Assembly: GCF_005887555.1 (NCBI RefSeq)
Contig: NZ_VCIA01000001.1
Span: 1,736,001-1,800,000, forward strand
Direction: 5' to 3'
DNA from: Lentibacillus cibarius
GTDB taxonomy: Bacteria; Bacillota; Bacilli; Bacillales; Amphibacillaceae
DNA: 64,000 bases
The notes under the pieces are model-generated. The model searched no databases, was not told where the DNA came from, and saw only the letters and a program-made list of their open reading frames with translations. Shown here in pieces: positions 26,030-34,971 of the stretch (positions within the stretch are counted from its first letter, which is position 1; each line of letters begins with the position of its first letter). The translations under genes were made by a program, and so were the position numbers.

Positions 26030-26068
26030 AAACGGCCGTATAAGGGTGGCTCCAGCATGCGGCCGTTT
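26030..26068 (+). terminator. Terminator of the LLM gene
   Basis: Stem AAACGGCCG / CGGCCGTTT with a 21-nt loop, then AAATTTTCC. A related structure occurs again at 26828. Confidence 0.8.
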
Positions 26069-26196
26069 AAATTTTCCCTAGCTGCTTATATGTGTCCCCA
26101 GAAGCCCAATGCACCCCAACTAGCAGGCTTTTTTATTTTGCCAATCACTATAAATTGTTATAGTAGATAAAGACAAATCGAGAGGAGAGAAATGGA

Positions 26197-26646
26197 ATGG
26201 ATTTTTTGTACAAGCAGTTTGAAATGTCGCGTCATATGTTTTTACGGGAGGTTAATCAGACAAACCAAGGGGTACTGGATGTCCAACCAAATGGATTCAG
26301 CAACAATATCCATTGGCAAGTTGGTCACGTACTGACGGTGACCGAGCAATTTTTGTTTGGGTTCCCGAATGATGACAGCAACTTGCCGCAAAACTACAAA
26401 GACCTGTTTGGTAATGGGTCGTCACCTGCTGCCTGGCCGGATAATGTCCCAAGTGTCGATGAATTAACCGAACAACTTCAAAAACAGTTAGAGCGTATGA
26501 AAGAGATCCCTAAGGAAAAGTTTAATGAACAACTTCCTGAGCCTTTTCTTGGCGCGGAAACATTCGGTGAACTAGCAGCATTGGCAGTGGTTCATGAATC
26601 CAACCATGCCGGAAGAGTGAATGCAATGAAGAAAGCTATCGGCTGA
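26197..26646 (+). CDS. DinB-family protein
   Basis: A 149-aa four-helix DinB/YfiT-like protein. Metal-binding His candidates are in HWQVGHVLTVTEQ (near residue 48) and VVHESNHAGRVNAMKK at the C terminus, the usual spacing for the three-His site. Members include thiol transferases (BshB2/BstA type) and many uncharacterised damage-inducible proteins. The ATG at 26197 follows GAGGAGAG. It is a single gene after the LLM terminator and before the LLM remnant. Exact reaction unknown. Confidence 0.82.
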   Translation: MDFLYKQFEMSRHMFLREVNQTNQGVLDVQPNGFSNNIHWQVGHVLTVTEQFLFGFPNDDSNLPQNYKDLFGNGSSPAAWPDNVPSVDELTEQLQKQLERMKEIPKEKFNEQLPEPFLGAETFGELAALAVVHESNHAGRVNAMKKAIG

Positions 26647-26707
26647 GGAGAAAGTCATCCCTCCAAGACTGTTACCTGTACAATGGTGAGCACAGTTTTT
26701 AATCATT

Positions 26708-26797
26708 TGCAGTTCTACAGACGAAGAATCCAAGTAGCTGGGTACTAACCTCCAGCAGTTATGGAGCATCCGGCGCGGACAACCGATAAAGAATTAA
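26708..26797 (+). pseudogene. Fragment of a second LLM oxidoreductase
   Basis: In one frame this reads CSSTDEESK, a stop, then LGTNLQQLWSIRRGQPIKN and a stop. It aligns with [14 protein letters not shown] and [15 protein letters not shown] of the intact gene at 25020, with an in-frame TAG replacing Tyr. It is followed by the same TAAGTCTAACT..AA flank and a related terminator. It is therefore the debris of a duplicated gene, with most of both ends deleted. Confidence 0.7.
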
Positions 26798-26827
26798 TTA
26801 TGATGTATAATTAAGTCTAACTTAAAA

Positions 26828-26865
26828 CCGGCCGCTTAACGTGACGATTCACTTTAAGTGGCCGG
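26828..26865. terminator. Bidirectional terminator
   Basis: Stem CCGGCCGCTTAA / TTAAGTGGCCGG (one G-T pair) with a 14-nt loop. It is diverged from the terminator at 26030 and was probably duplicated with the LLM fragment. It also ends the minus-strand DMSO-reductase operon, about 50 bp after tatA. Confidence 0.8.
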
Positions 26866-26913
26866 CATTTCATAAAGTTTTGGTTCAAAAAGACAACAGA
26901 ACCTTAATAATCA

Positions 26914-27108
26914 CTACATCTGTTTGCCATGCTTATCAGAGTTATTTTCATTTTCATTTTCATCATCAAAAACACCTTTTGTTGCGTGTTTAAACTCTTT
27001 CAATGTTTTTCCTGTAGCTTGACCAAGTTGTGGTAATTTACTGGGACCGAATATGATTAAAGCAAGTACGAGAATTAATATTAAACCTGGTATACCGATA
27101 TTAGCCAT
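26914..27108 (-). CDS. tatA: Twin-arginine translocase TatA/E component (operon 3' copy)
   Basis: A 64-aa protein: an N-terminal membrane helix [20 protein letters not shown], the FGP hinge, an amphipathic helix [20 protein letters not shown], then an acidic tail. This is classic TatA/TatE layout. AGGGAGG precedes the start. It is the last gene of the DMSO-reductase-type operon, whose catalytic subunit has a twin-arginine signal. A second tatA opens the same operon (34187-34369). Dedicated TatA copies next to Tat substrates are known in Bacillus (tatAD-CD with phoD). No TatC is in the window. Confidence 0.9.
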   Translation of the reverse strand: MANIGIPGLILILVLALIIFGPSKLPQLGQATGKTLKEFKHATKGVFDDENENENNSDKHGKQM

Positions 27109-27137
27109 TGGACTTCCTCCCTTTTACATTAATAACG

Positions 27138-28049
27138 TTACATCATTGAAAATTGCTTTTTCTTTTCACAAGCAACACATAATTCTTGTTCTTTGTTCAG
27201 CGTTTCATATACTTGATCGCAAGCGGTACATACTTTTTTATACATTTCATGCTTTACAACCGAAACAGGTGTAATCATTTCTTTAAGAGAAATTGCCCCC
27301 TCCGGACAAATATCCTGACATAGTGAACAATTAGAGCAATTCTGAGCCAAAAGGGAAAAACCAGTTTCATCAATTTGTAAGCAATTTCTCTTACATAACT
27401 TTTGGCATGCTTTACATAAAGTACACTTTTGCGTATCTAGGGTAATCTCCACAAACTGATAATCAGGATAATATTTTGGCAGATCTAAACTTTCATGGTT
27501 AAAGCGCCATTTAGCTGGTGCCATATTCTTTGCAATTTGTTTTAAATCTTTTTCCCAAGTGAAGAATAACTCTCTTCGGGTCATTATATCGTCGTTATTA
27601 TCAGGAGCTTTTTGTTGATAGCTAACTTTAAAAGGTTGTTCTCCCAGTTTAGTTAATACTTCATTTACATTTCTTATCGTTTTTTCCCACTCAGGACTAA
27701 TCTCGGATTCTTCACAAATAATGGTTGTAATCCCTTTTTTATAGTAAACAAGTAATTCTTTTAATGTTGGCACCTTGTCTTGATCCATTATATATTGATT
27801 ATTTATGATAGAACGTTTAGGTAGAAACCCTTCCACTGCTTGAACAGGACAACTGGCAACGCAGTCCCCGCATTGTATACAGTTTTTTGAGTCTATTGTT
27901 GGCTGGCCATCTTTTATATAAATAGCATCCTTGGGACAACTGTCAACACATTCCATACAACTAGAACGGGGGCTTTGATAACGTGAACAATGTGACAACA
28001 CTTTATAATCATAATCCAAGCTTTCTAACCAATAGCCTAATATTCCCAT
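27138..28049 (-). CDS. Polyferredoxin with four 4Fe-4S motifs and a Cys-pair tail
   Basis: A 303-aa iron-sulphur protein. Two 4Fe-4S motifs lie at the N end (CMECVDSCP near residue 31 and CIQCGDCVASCP near residue 57). Two more lie near residue 210-245 (CTLCKACQKLC and CSNCSLCQDICP). A final CTACDQVYETLNKEQELCVACEK segment looks like a zinc ribbon. There is no signal peptide, so it should be cytoplasmic. It follows dmsC by 32 bp. A role in electron supply, or in maturation of the molybdoenzyme together with the radical SAM protein, is inference. It resembles NapF/NapG-like electron carriers but is not a close match to either. Confidence 0.82.
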   Translation of the reverse strand: MGILGYWLESLDYDYKVLSHCSRYQSPRSSCMECVDSCPKDAIYIKDGQPTIDSKNCIQCGDCVASCPVQAVEGFLPKRSIINNQYIMDQDKVPTLKELLVYYKKGITTIICEESEISPEWEKTIRNVNEVLTKLGEQPFKVSYQQKAPDNNDDIMTRRELFFTWEKDLKQIAKNMAPAKWRFNHESLDLPKYYPDYQFVEITLDTQKCTLCKACQKLCKRNCLQIDETGFSLLAQNCSNCSLCQDICPEGAISLKEMITPVSVVKHEMYKKVCTACDQVYETLNKEQELCVACEKKKQFSMM

Positions 28050-28081
28050 TTAGAAAGCCCCCTTTTAAATAGATTGGATAG

Positions 28082-28927
28082 TTATGAGCCTAATAGATAA
28101 AATACATAACGGCTCATACCTTCAGATAATACAAATACTGCTAATGTAAGGAATGTAAGACTTGTAAAAGATTTTTTATATGACGATAGCGTCAAATAAC
28201 CAAGTAAAGCTACTCCCAAAATAGAAATAATCCATCTCGTTGCGACCATTACTTTATAGGTTGCAATAACACTTGCTGCCATGGAACTGCCTACAATTGT
28301 AGTCTCTAATGCTTCCGGGGAGAACAATGCAGTTCCAATAATATGAAGCCCGAATCCTGACAACGTAATAATGAGGGTTGTTTTCAAGAATTGCTTTGCT
28401 ACTAACTCCAATTTTTGTTTATATAATTTAGGTGTTAGTAACGCTACAGCAAGGACCGCACCCAAGATTAAAGTTGTACCGTAAAATGACATAAAGGTGT
28501 TAATTGAATTCCAAGGACCGATTAAGGACTTTGTGTAAATAGCAGCCATGCAATAGACATCGACAAAACCTACTACCGTTGTGGTAATTAGAAGCCAAGG
28601 CAGAATTTGCTTACGATAAAGCACCCAAGCGGTGTTGAGCACAGCCAGCCCAATAAAGGTTCCTGTCACAAGAATTTCTCGGCTCATCCAGGAGGACCCA
28701 ACGTGTCTAATTGTATTTAATGCATTTATTGGTGCGCCGAGGTGAGCAAATGAAGCGCCCAATCCGACTAAAGACAACACACCAATAACGATGAGCGGAA
28801 TCTTAAACAAGGAAGCCGTATCTAAGTTTCTTTTTCTATTTATTAATTGAAATATCCAAAGCATAAATATTCCGCCGATAGCTGTTTGAATAGATATGGT
28901 AAACACTAATAATGGCCATTCATGCAT
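28082..28927 (-). CDS. dmsC: DmsC-family membrane anchor
   Basis: A 281-aa protein with eight predicted helices, opening MHEWPLLVFTISIQTAIGG. This is the DmsC (DMSO reductase anchor) family, which binds the DmsAB dimer to the membrane and oxidises menaquinol. His and Glu/Arg residues near the membrane face, such as the SFAHLGAPINALN stretch and SSWMSREI, match the family's quinol-site region. AAGGGGGG lies 8 nt before the start. It is 19 bp downstream of dmsB. Confidence 0.88.
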   Translation of the reverse strand: MHEWPLLVFTISIQTAIGGIFMLWIFQLINRKRNLDTASLFKIPLIVIGVLSLVGLGASFAHLGAPINALNTIRHVGSSWMSREILVTGTFIGLAVLNTAWVLYRKQILPWLLITTTVVGFVDVYCMAAIYTKSLIGPWNSINTFMSFYGTTLILGAVLAVALLTPKLYKQKLELVAKQFLKTTLIITLSGFGLHIIGTALFSPEALETTIVGSSMAASVIATYKVMVATRWIISILGVALLGYLTLSSYKKSFTSLTFLTLAVFVLSEGMSRYVFYLLGS

Positions 28928-28946
28928 CTTTTATGCCCCCCTTAGA

Positions 28947-29480
28947 TTACTTTTTAATAACGATATTGGGATGTGTAATAGACGAACTCGGCAATCCCTC
29001 TATATCAGCATTGTCTCCGTGTTTTTTGCGCAGCTCATCAATTGGACCGAACTCTATCGCGCGCATTGGACAGGAGGCAACACATGCAGGCTCTTCACCT
29101 TTTTCACGTAAATCTAGACATGTATCACACTTTGTCATTTTTCCTAATGCCTCATTATATTGTGGTGCTCCATAAGGGCAATTCCATTCACAATACCTAC
29201 AACCTACACACTTGTCGTGATCAACTACAACGACGCCATCTTCTTTACGTTTATACATCGCTGTAGTTGGACAATTCTCAACACATGTTGGATGATCGCA
29301 GTGGTTACAGGATATAGAAAGGTGCCTTAATATTGGGTTCGGAAACGATCCACTTTCAAACGAATATACTCTACGAAAGTTCCTGCCAACTTCTAAATCA
29401 TTCTTATCCTTGCAAGAAACGACACATGTTTTACAACCAATACATTTTGTCACGTCAATAAAGAAACCCATTTGAGCCAT
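28947..29480 (-). CDS. dmsB: DmsB-type electron-transfer subunit (four 4Fe-4S)
   Basis: A 177-aa subunit that passes electrons from the anchor to the catalytic subunit. Four Cys clusters are visible: CIGCKTCVVSC, CNHCDHPTCVENCP, CVGCRYCEWNCPYGAP and CDTCLDLREKGEEPACVASCP. This is the standard DmsB set with all Cys intact. GGAGAGG precedes the ATG at 29480, and the ribosome site lies within the end of dmsA, 4 nt away. It has no signal of its own and is expected to travel with DmsA through Tat. Confidence 0.92.
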   Translation of the reverse strand: MAQMGFFIDVTKCIGCKTCVVSCKDKNDLEVGRNFRRVYSFESGSFPNPILRHLSISCNHCDHPTCVENCPTTAMYKRKEDGVVVVDHDKCVGCRYCEWNCPYGAPQYNEALGKMTKCDTCLDLREKGEEPACVASCPMRAIEFGPIDELRKKHGDNADIEGLPSSSITHPNIVIKK

Positions 29481-29483
29481 GCA

Positions 29484-32069
29484 TTACACCTCTCCTTCTG
29501 GGAAAACAATACGTTGTTCCCATTTCACGTCTTCTTTCAGTGGCTCACCTTTATATTTTTCTATATTACAAATAACTGTATTCCACCCTGAAGTTCCTAA
29601 CCCTGTGGTAACTGGCTTTGTCAACATATTATCTGCACCAGCCTTATCTATTCCATCTTCCTCATTTATTTCAGGCCAGGCACCATGAGGCAAGGCAATC
29701 ACTCCCGGCATTAATGTTTCGGTTGTTTCCGCTGGCCGTAATGTTTTGCCATGGTCATTATAAAGCATGACAGTATCACCAGTTTTGATTCCACGTGTTT
29801 TGGCATCTGTTTTATTTATAAACACAGGGTTCGGCATTGCTTCACGCAACCAAGGAACATTGTCAAATACCGTGTGAGAACGTCTTAGATAATGGGGAGT
29901 CACAACTTGGAAAGGATACTTTCCTTTTTTCTTCTTACCCCAATCATCAAAAGTATCTTCATAACCTACTGTTTTAGGAACATATTTCGGTATTGGCGAA
30001 ATTTCTGTCCACCCTTTTTTCGACTCTTTGTGAATAGTTTCACAATAAATTTCAAACTTTCCGCTTGGCGTCCCTAAAGGTTGCTCATTTGGATTTTCCA
30101 CAAAGTCTTGATAAGCAATATGACCGTAATTATCTCCTGGTTTTCTTTCGACCTGATAGATCCCTCTATCTAAAAATTCTTGTAAAGCGATTCTACCTTT
30201 TTGCGGCTTTCCATCCACGTTCCAGTCTTTAATATCTTTTGCAGTAATCTCTACTAATGGTTCATAATCCTTTCCATCTTTCGTGATCACTGTACTTGTA
30301 GCTAATTCATTAAAGAATGCTTGCTTTTCACTAACTGGATATAGCTTCTTAGGGTCTTTTCCTAATCGTTTTAGTAATTCTTTGGCAATCCAGACGTCGC
30401 TTTTAGCTTCGTATAGCGGGTCAACAATATTCGAATGAGCTATCAGTATTTCACGATTACCTGTTAAGAGACCGCCTTCTCTTTCCCATTCAGACGTAAC
30501 TGGTAAAACAACATCCGAATACTTTGCGTTGGTTGTTAAATTGTACGAATTTGTAACGACGAACTCAACTTTCCGGTGAGCTTTTATTCCATCATTTATT
30601 GACGTACGTGTTTGTAATGTTGCATTATATTGATGATAGATAAGCTGTATATTAGCTTTTCGTACACCTTCACCTTTTTGATGATATTTTCCGTCTAAAA
30701 TTGCTTTAAATATTTCATTGTGGTTAACTTTATTCGTCACAGGGTTTTCTGGGGATGTGTACCCACTTGAACCTGGCTTTACTAACCATGGACCACCATT
30801 ACCCGAAGAACGGTGGCAACTAACACCGGTCATTTTACCGCTGCGACCCATATGCCCGGTCATGAAGCCTAGAGTGGAAAATGCTTGTACCCAGCCTTCT
30901 CCATCGTTGATACGTGCCGGACCCCATCCTGTTAGCAATGCTACGCGTTCTGTTGAACCAATCTGACGGGCTAGTTTGCGTATATCTTCTGGCGCCACAC
31001 CACAAATTTCAGTCGCCCATTCAGGTGATTTTGGTTCTCCGTCAAGTGTTCCTAATAAATAATCTTTGAAATTATCTTTAGGATCTGCTCCTTTTGGCAT
31101 ATGATCCTTATCAAATCCTACCGTACATTTATTTAAGAAATCCCAGTCTATGAGTGGATTATTCTTAGGATCATCTTCGTCAAGTAACGTGTACATGATT
31201 GCAAGGGCTAATGCGTGATCCGTACCTGGCCGCAATGGTACCCAATCAGCGTCAAACACTTGTGCAGATTCTGTATACTTAGGATCAATAGAAATAAATT
31301 GAGCCCCTGCTTTTTTGGCTTGTAAGTAATTATAGGTAGGGCTTCCAGGACTGCTCGATGCAGGATTTACTCCCCAAAGCACAATAAGCTGTGAATTGCG
31401 GAGGTCAATGCGATCATTGATACCCAATTCATTCCAACCTTCAGCAACGCCCATCATGGTTGGTGCCCAATACCAAGCTCCCCATGATGTTGTACCATAA
31501 TCTGTTGTACAACCGCCGTTTTCCGATAATACTTTTGTCATCTCACCACTGCCGGTTGCCCAAATAGCCTCGTTACCATATTCATTTGAGATTCGCTTGA
31601 TTTCACTTGAAACTGTATCAAGGGCTTCATCCCAGGAGATTCTCACCCATTGGTCTTTCCCCCGGAGCTCTTTCTTACCCCCACCGGGTTTCCAGTTCTT
31701 TCTTTTCATTGGATATTTTAAACGATCGGCTCCAAATACTTGTTGTCTTTGCGAACGACCTCTGAGACATCCTCTTTGCTGTGGAAAATCAGGACTGTCT
31801 GCGTGGGTGTCATCTGTCTTTTGACGAACAACAACGCCATCTTTCACTAAAACTTTATTCAAACACCGGCCACCACAATTGTGCCAGCATGCAGCAGTTT
31901 TCCATATTTCATTCGTTTCGCCGGCAGCAAACACTTTATTTTGTTCAGCCTTTGTTTTAAGTCCTCGGCTAACTGGTATGGCTGCCGCGGCTGTAACAGC
32001 TGTAGACCAGCCTACAAATGCTCTTCTGGACATTTTAAAATCATTAATTTTCTTTTTTATGTCAAGCAT
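29484..32069 (-). CDS. dmsA: DMSO-reductase-family molybdopterin catalytic subunit
   Basis: An 861-aa molybdoenzyme. The Tat signal is MSRRAFVGWSTAVTAAAAIP. The N-terminal 4Fe-4S motif CWHNCGGRC..GCLRGRS follows, then the DmsA-like DRLKYPMKR and VRISWDEA. The region YGTTSWGAWYW aligns with the part of E. coli DmsA that supplies the Ser ligand to Mo, so a Ser-ligated site is likely. RPGTDHALALAIMYTL and the C-terminal LPHGAW domain are also typical. The start at 32069 has AAAGGAGG; an extension to 32093 is in frame but lacks a site. Reduction of DMSO/TMAO or a related S- or N-oxide is inferred from family; other oxyanions cannot be excluded. Confidence 0.92.
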   Translation of the reverse strand: MLDIKKKINDFKMSRRAFVGWSTAVTAAAAIPVSRGLKTKAEQNKVFAAGETNEIWKTAACWHNCGGRCLNKVLVKDGVVVRQKTDDTHADSPDFPQQRGCLRGRSQRQQVFGADRLKYPMKRKNWKPGGGKKELRGKDQWVRISWDEALDTVSSEIKRISNEYGNEAIWATGSGEMTKVLSENGGCTTDYGTTSWGAWYWAPTMMGVAEGWNELGINDRIDLRNSQLIVLWGVNPASSSPGSPTYNYLQAKKAGAQFISIDPKYTESAQVFDADWVPLRPGTDHALALAIMYTLLDEDDPKNNPLIDWDFLNKCTVGFDKDHMPKGADPKDNFKDYLLGTLDGEPKSPEWATEICGVAPEDIRKLARQIGSTERVALLTGWGPARINDGEGWVQAFSTLGFMTGHMGRSGKMTGVSCHRSSGNGGPWLVKPGSSGYTSPENPVTNKVNHNEIFKAILDGKYHQKGEGVRKANIQLIYHQYNATLQTRTSINDGIKAHRKVEFVVTNSYNLTTNAKYSDVVLPVTSEWEREGGLLTGNREILIAHSNIVDPLYEAKSDVWIAKELLKRLGKDPKKLYPVSEKQAFFNELATSTVITKDGKDYEPLVEITAKDIKDWNVDGKPQKGRIALQEFLDRGIYQVERKPGDNYGHIAYQDFVENPNEQPLGTPSGKFEIYCETIHKESKKGWTEISPIPKYVPKTVGYEDTFDDWGKKKKGKYPFQVVTPHYLRRSHTVFDNVPWLREAMPNPVFINKTDAKTRGIKTGDTVMLYNDHGKTLRPAETTETLMPGVIALPHGAWPEINEEDGIDKAGADNMLTKPVTTGLGTSGWNTVICNIEKYKGEPLKEDVKWEQRIVFPEGEV

Positions 32070-32796
32070 TGGAACGTTCCTCCTTTTGCTCACTGTAATC
32101 TGTATGTTTCATTTCCAAAAGCGAATTTAAAAGTGTAGAATCAAGTTCTAAATAGGAATTTAATAACTTTGCTAATCCTGTAAAGAACTGTGTATGAGCA
32201 TTTTCTATTACCTTTTGAGAAAATTGAGGGGTAAAAGCTAATAAATGATTTCTTAAAAACCTACTTTGCTCCCCTACTAAATAGGTAAGATATGATCTCG
32301 ATTTGACATTGTTTTTCTTCGCTTGCTCAATACATAATTCGTTTAAATGAAACATGAAGTCAAGTTCTAAGCCAACATGGTCTTCCGCTTCTAAGTTATA
32401 GTGATTCATTTCAAAGCCGAAGTTATTGTAGACATAACGAACTTCCAACGTGGTTGCTTGAAATAGCATACGGTCTTTTCGAACATACACGGATTCCCAA
32501 GGTGGAGCAGGTAATGTAAAAGGGCCTATAAACATCCTGGTATAATCCCAATGTAAATCCTCATAGTCTTGATCATTATTAACGACATCATGTTCGGCTA
32601 AATATTCCTTTATATCTGTTATAGCAGCTTGTATTTGTTCTGAGTCTTCAGCAAAAGGAAATAAGTCAATTAGATCTTCTTGAACAAAGTAGTCTAGGTA
32701 TTCCTTTGATGGTTCTTCAAGGAAAAATCGCCTTAAAATATCATAAGCAAACTGCCGAACATAAAAAATATACGCTACATCTTTAGAATGCATCAT
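32062..32796 (-). CDS. TorD/DmsD-family Tat chaperone
   Basis: A 244-aa all-helical protein of the TorD family. It binds the twin-arginine signal of the catalytic subunit and holds it until cofactor is inserted. The family motif region is DLHWDYTRMFIGPFTLPAPP followed by WESVY, close to the E-P-x-x-P/Y-ES consensus. The ATG at 32796 follows GAGGAGG and overlaps dmsA by 8 nt at its end, so the two are coupled. Upstream codons to 32862 belong to the displaced tail of the radical SAM gene. Confidence 0.88.
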   Translation of the reverse strand: MMHSKDVAYIFYVRQFAYDILRRFFLEEPSKEYLDYFVQEDLIDLFPFAEDSEQIQAAITDIKEYLAEHDVVNNDQDYEDLHWDYTRMFIGPFTLPAPPWESVYVRKDRMLFQATTLEVRYVYNNFGFEMNHYNLEAEDHVGLELDFMFHLNELCIEQAKKNNVKSRSYLTYLVGEQSRFLRNHLLAFTPQFSQKVIENAHTQFFTGLAKLLNSYLELDSTLLNSLLEMKHTDYSEQKEERSNA

Positions 32797-32812
32797 TCCT
32801 TTCGCCTCCTCT

Positions 32813-32983
32813 CTAATTAATATCCTGTGCTTCAAATAATAGTGGGGTGGTCCAATCCACACTTACCTCGCGTACAACATCGCCGTTCATCCTACTTTCA
32901 ACAACATTGGAAACGACAGCCAGTTCTACATCATCTATTTTCAAGGCATGGATTGCACTTACCGGAAATTGAATAAAGTCAAG
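32813..32983 (-). pseudogene. Out-of-frame tail of the radical SAM gene
   Basis: After the frameshift point the next frame reads ELDFIQFPVSAIHALKIDDV, then ELAVVSNVVESRMNGDVVRE, VSVDWTTPLLFEAQDIN and a stop at 32813. The stop is 16 nt before the torD start, with ideal operon spacing. It has no start codon or ribosome site of its own except a TTG. Removing a GA from the GAGAG at 32984-32988 joins it smoothly to the upstream protein (VPFTLDE + LDFIQF). It is therefore most likely the natural C terminus of that protein. Confidence 0.65.
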
Positions 32984-34134
32984 CTCTCATCCAAGGTAAA
33001 GGGAACGCCAATTGCTTCCAGGTGCTCTTTTACAATTTCTCTATCTTTTCCGAAGGCCTTTACTGTTTTATAAAAATAGTCTTTCGATGAAAAATGATAC
33101 GTATGATCCATCGCTTGATCATGATTTTGTTGATAAATTTGACCTGTGAATTTATTTTCTAAAGAACAATAATGAACACCCAGGCTTAATGATTGATCAA
33201 GTGCGAATTCAACTAAATCCAAACACAACGCTTCACTTTCGGCAACAGCTAAGCCACCTGCATACCAATAGTTATAATAGATCTCATAAGGTGGATTTTT
33301 TAACCGGTAACCCTTGTCATTAAAAGATGCTGCATTAACAAGCGGGAAACAGAATTCTAATAGATTGATACCGAATATTCCTATTTCATCCAACGCTACA
33401 AGTAATTCCTTCATTTCTTCTTGTGTTCCGGGAATAACAGGCATTTCTACCAATACGTAAGGTATATACTGCTTAGATAACTTTATTTTTTCTAAAACGC
33501 GCTGTCTCCTTTTTAATGAATCTTCCATCTTAATACTAATGCGTATCTCATCTAATCCAGCTTCTTTTAATTGCTGTAATAAAGTCTCAGTTAATAAATC
33601 ACCAGCCGTATATAATCTTGTAAATGTGTTAGGTGTTATTTGTTGAGCTAATCGGAAAAAGTTGACCGTATCTTCTTTAAAAAGAAGTGGTTCCCCACCA
33701 GTTAACGCAAGATGCTTCAACTCCAAGCCACTATCTATTAAATAACTTAATTCCTCATTGACGTCCTTTTTATGATTTAAATAAAAAGCGTAATCATCTT
33801 GGTTTTTATTAAAACAAAAGTAACAGTCACGATGGCAATTGAGTGAAATGAATGAAGTGTAACTGCCAGTTCCTGTTTTACATGCTTCACAAGCGCTAGA
33901 TATTTGATTGACATATACACTCTTGTTATTATTCCGAAGTATTGCTTGTTTCGCTTCTAACGTTGCCAGTCTTTCTTGTTTTTCATCCGGATCCTGCCTT
34001 CGCTCTAAAGGTAAGCCAAATGAATGAATAGTATCTAACGTATCTTCTTCAATATTCGTGAATACCTGAGCATAATTGCGAAAAGATTCATTTGCAATAC
34101 TCGATATATTCTCTTTCGTAACTTTTCTTAACAT
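32959..34134 (-). CDS. Radical SAM protein of the DMSO-reductase operon
   Basis: A 391-aa protein as now read. The SAM cluster motif is LNCHRDCYFCFNKN (C-x3-C-x2-C), followed by LALTGGEPLLF, the SAM-binding GGE motif. An extra Cys pair lies just before it (SACEACKTGTG), and more Cys occur late (HYCSLENKF). The start is uncertain: ATG 34134 has AAGGGAG at 9 nt, and a TTG at 34158 is also in frame. The last residues, SLTLFNFR, appear to be the product of a frameshift at 32984-32988. The true protein would run about 57 residues longer. Its role in the operon is unknown; maturation or peptide modification is possible. Confidence 0.8.
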   Translation of the reverse strand: MLRKVTKENISSIANESFRNYAQVFTNIEEDTLDTIHSFGLPLERRQDPDEKQERLATLEAKQAILRNNNKSVYVNQISSACEACKTGTGSYTSFISLNCHRDCYFCFNKNQDDYAFYLNHKKDVNEELSYLIDSGLELKHLALTGGEPLLFKEDTVNFFRLAQQITPNTFTRLYTAGDLLTETLLQQLKEAGLDEIRISIKMEDSLKRRQRVLEKIKLSKQYIPYVLVEMPVIPGTQEEMKELLVALDEIGIFGINLLEFCFPLVNAASFNDKGYRLKNPPYEIYYNYWYAGGLAVAESEALCLDLVEFALDQSLSLGVHYCSLENKFTGQIYQQNHDQAMDHTYHFSSKDYFYKTVKAFGKDREIVKEHLEAIGVPFTLDESLTLFNFR

Positions 34135-34186
34135 ATCTTCATACTCCCTTGGGTTCAACAGGATTGTGGGACGAGTCCCCAGCTAA

Positions 34187-34369
34187 TCAGCTGTTTTTAT
34201 CTTTTTTGTCATGATCGTCATTACTACCCAGAACGTCTTTTGTCGATTCCTTGAATTCGCGTAATGTCTTTCCAAGCGCTTGTCCGATTTCAGGTAACTT
34301 ATTAGGGCCAAATATAATTAATGCTAGTACAAGAATTAGTATTAAACCAGGTGCGCCGATGTTCGCCAT
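34187..34369 (-). CDS. tatA: Twin-arginine translocase TatA component (operon 5' copy)
   Basis: A 60-aa TatA protein: membrane helix [20 protein letters not shown], then [20 protein letters not shown] and a charged tail. The first 47 residues closely match the second copy at 26914. It opens the operon, 28-52 bp before the radical SAM gene depending on the start. The pair of TatA genes brackets the operon and suggests dedicated export of the molybdoenzyme. Confidence 0.9.
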   Translation of the reverse strand: MANIGAPGLILILVLALIIFGPNKLPEIGQALGKTLREFKESTKDVLGSNDDHDKKDKNS

Positions 34370-34971
34370 TGGTCTTCCCCCTTTTGATAATCAATGATCT
34401 CGTTAATATGGCAAAGTATAATTGCTGTTCTTCATATGCAGGATATTGACTTTTTAAGGCAGTTAAAATTATTTACCCTTAAACGTCTTTTTGAAATTCC
34501 AACATGAGAACCCTCTCCTATCTGAAAGAACTTCTTTCCTCTTTACTCACCCTTTCACAATCATTGCAGCACCATCTCCCTTTTGTATTACTACAAAGAG
34601 AAAACGCATGAAAATGAATACTTTTTCCTCTCCAGCTAGTATACAAAGTTTGGTTGTGAATTATTTCACAATGCATTGCAAAAATTTTTTCTGCAAATGG
34701 AGAATATGAAACTAACTTTTCATTGACTCGTCCTAAGACTAATATAACTATGGTTTGACAAGCTCATGTTAGAAAGATAAATCTAATTATTTACTAGGTC
34801 TACTTCCTTTATACCACATGCCTTATACCCGGTCAAGAAGCCTTTCCTTGTAATCGACTTTCCCCTACAAACACCTTATTAACATGGTTAACTGTTGGTA
34901 ACCTATTTACATGAATAGCCTTCATTCGCCGGATTTATATGAACTTTTAAATACCACTAATTCTGCCACTT
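34370..34971. other. Intergenic region holding the operon promoter
   Basis: A 600-bp gap with no coding frame. It contains the Fnr-type box at 34655-34670, a minus-strand -10 candidate TATACT at 34643-34638 and a pyrimidine-rich leader of about 260 nt before tatA. The rest shows nothing I recognise. Confidence 0.6.
34655..34670 (-). promoter_or_regulatory. Fnr-type box upstream of the DMSO-reductase operon
   Basis: TGTGAATTATTTCACA is a perfect TGTGA-N6-TCACA palindrome, the Bacillus Fnr (also CRP-like) consensus. It lies 285 bp before tatA, and 22 bp centre-to-centre from a TATACT -10. That is closer than the -41.5 geometry of class II activation, so the true -10 may be elsewhere. Anaerobic induction of the operon is the natural reading. 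Confidence 0.75.
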
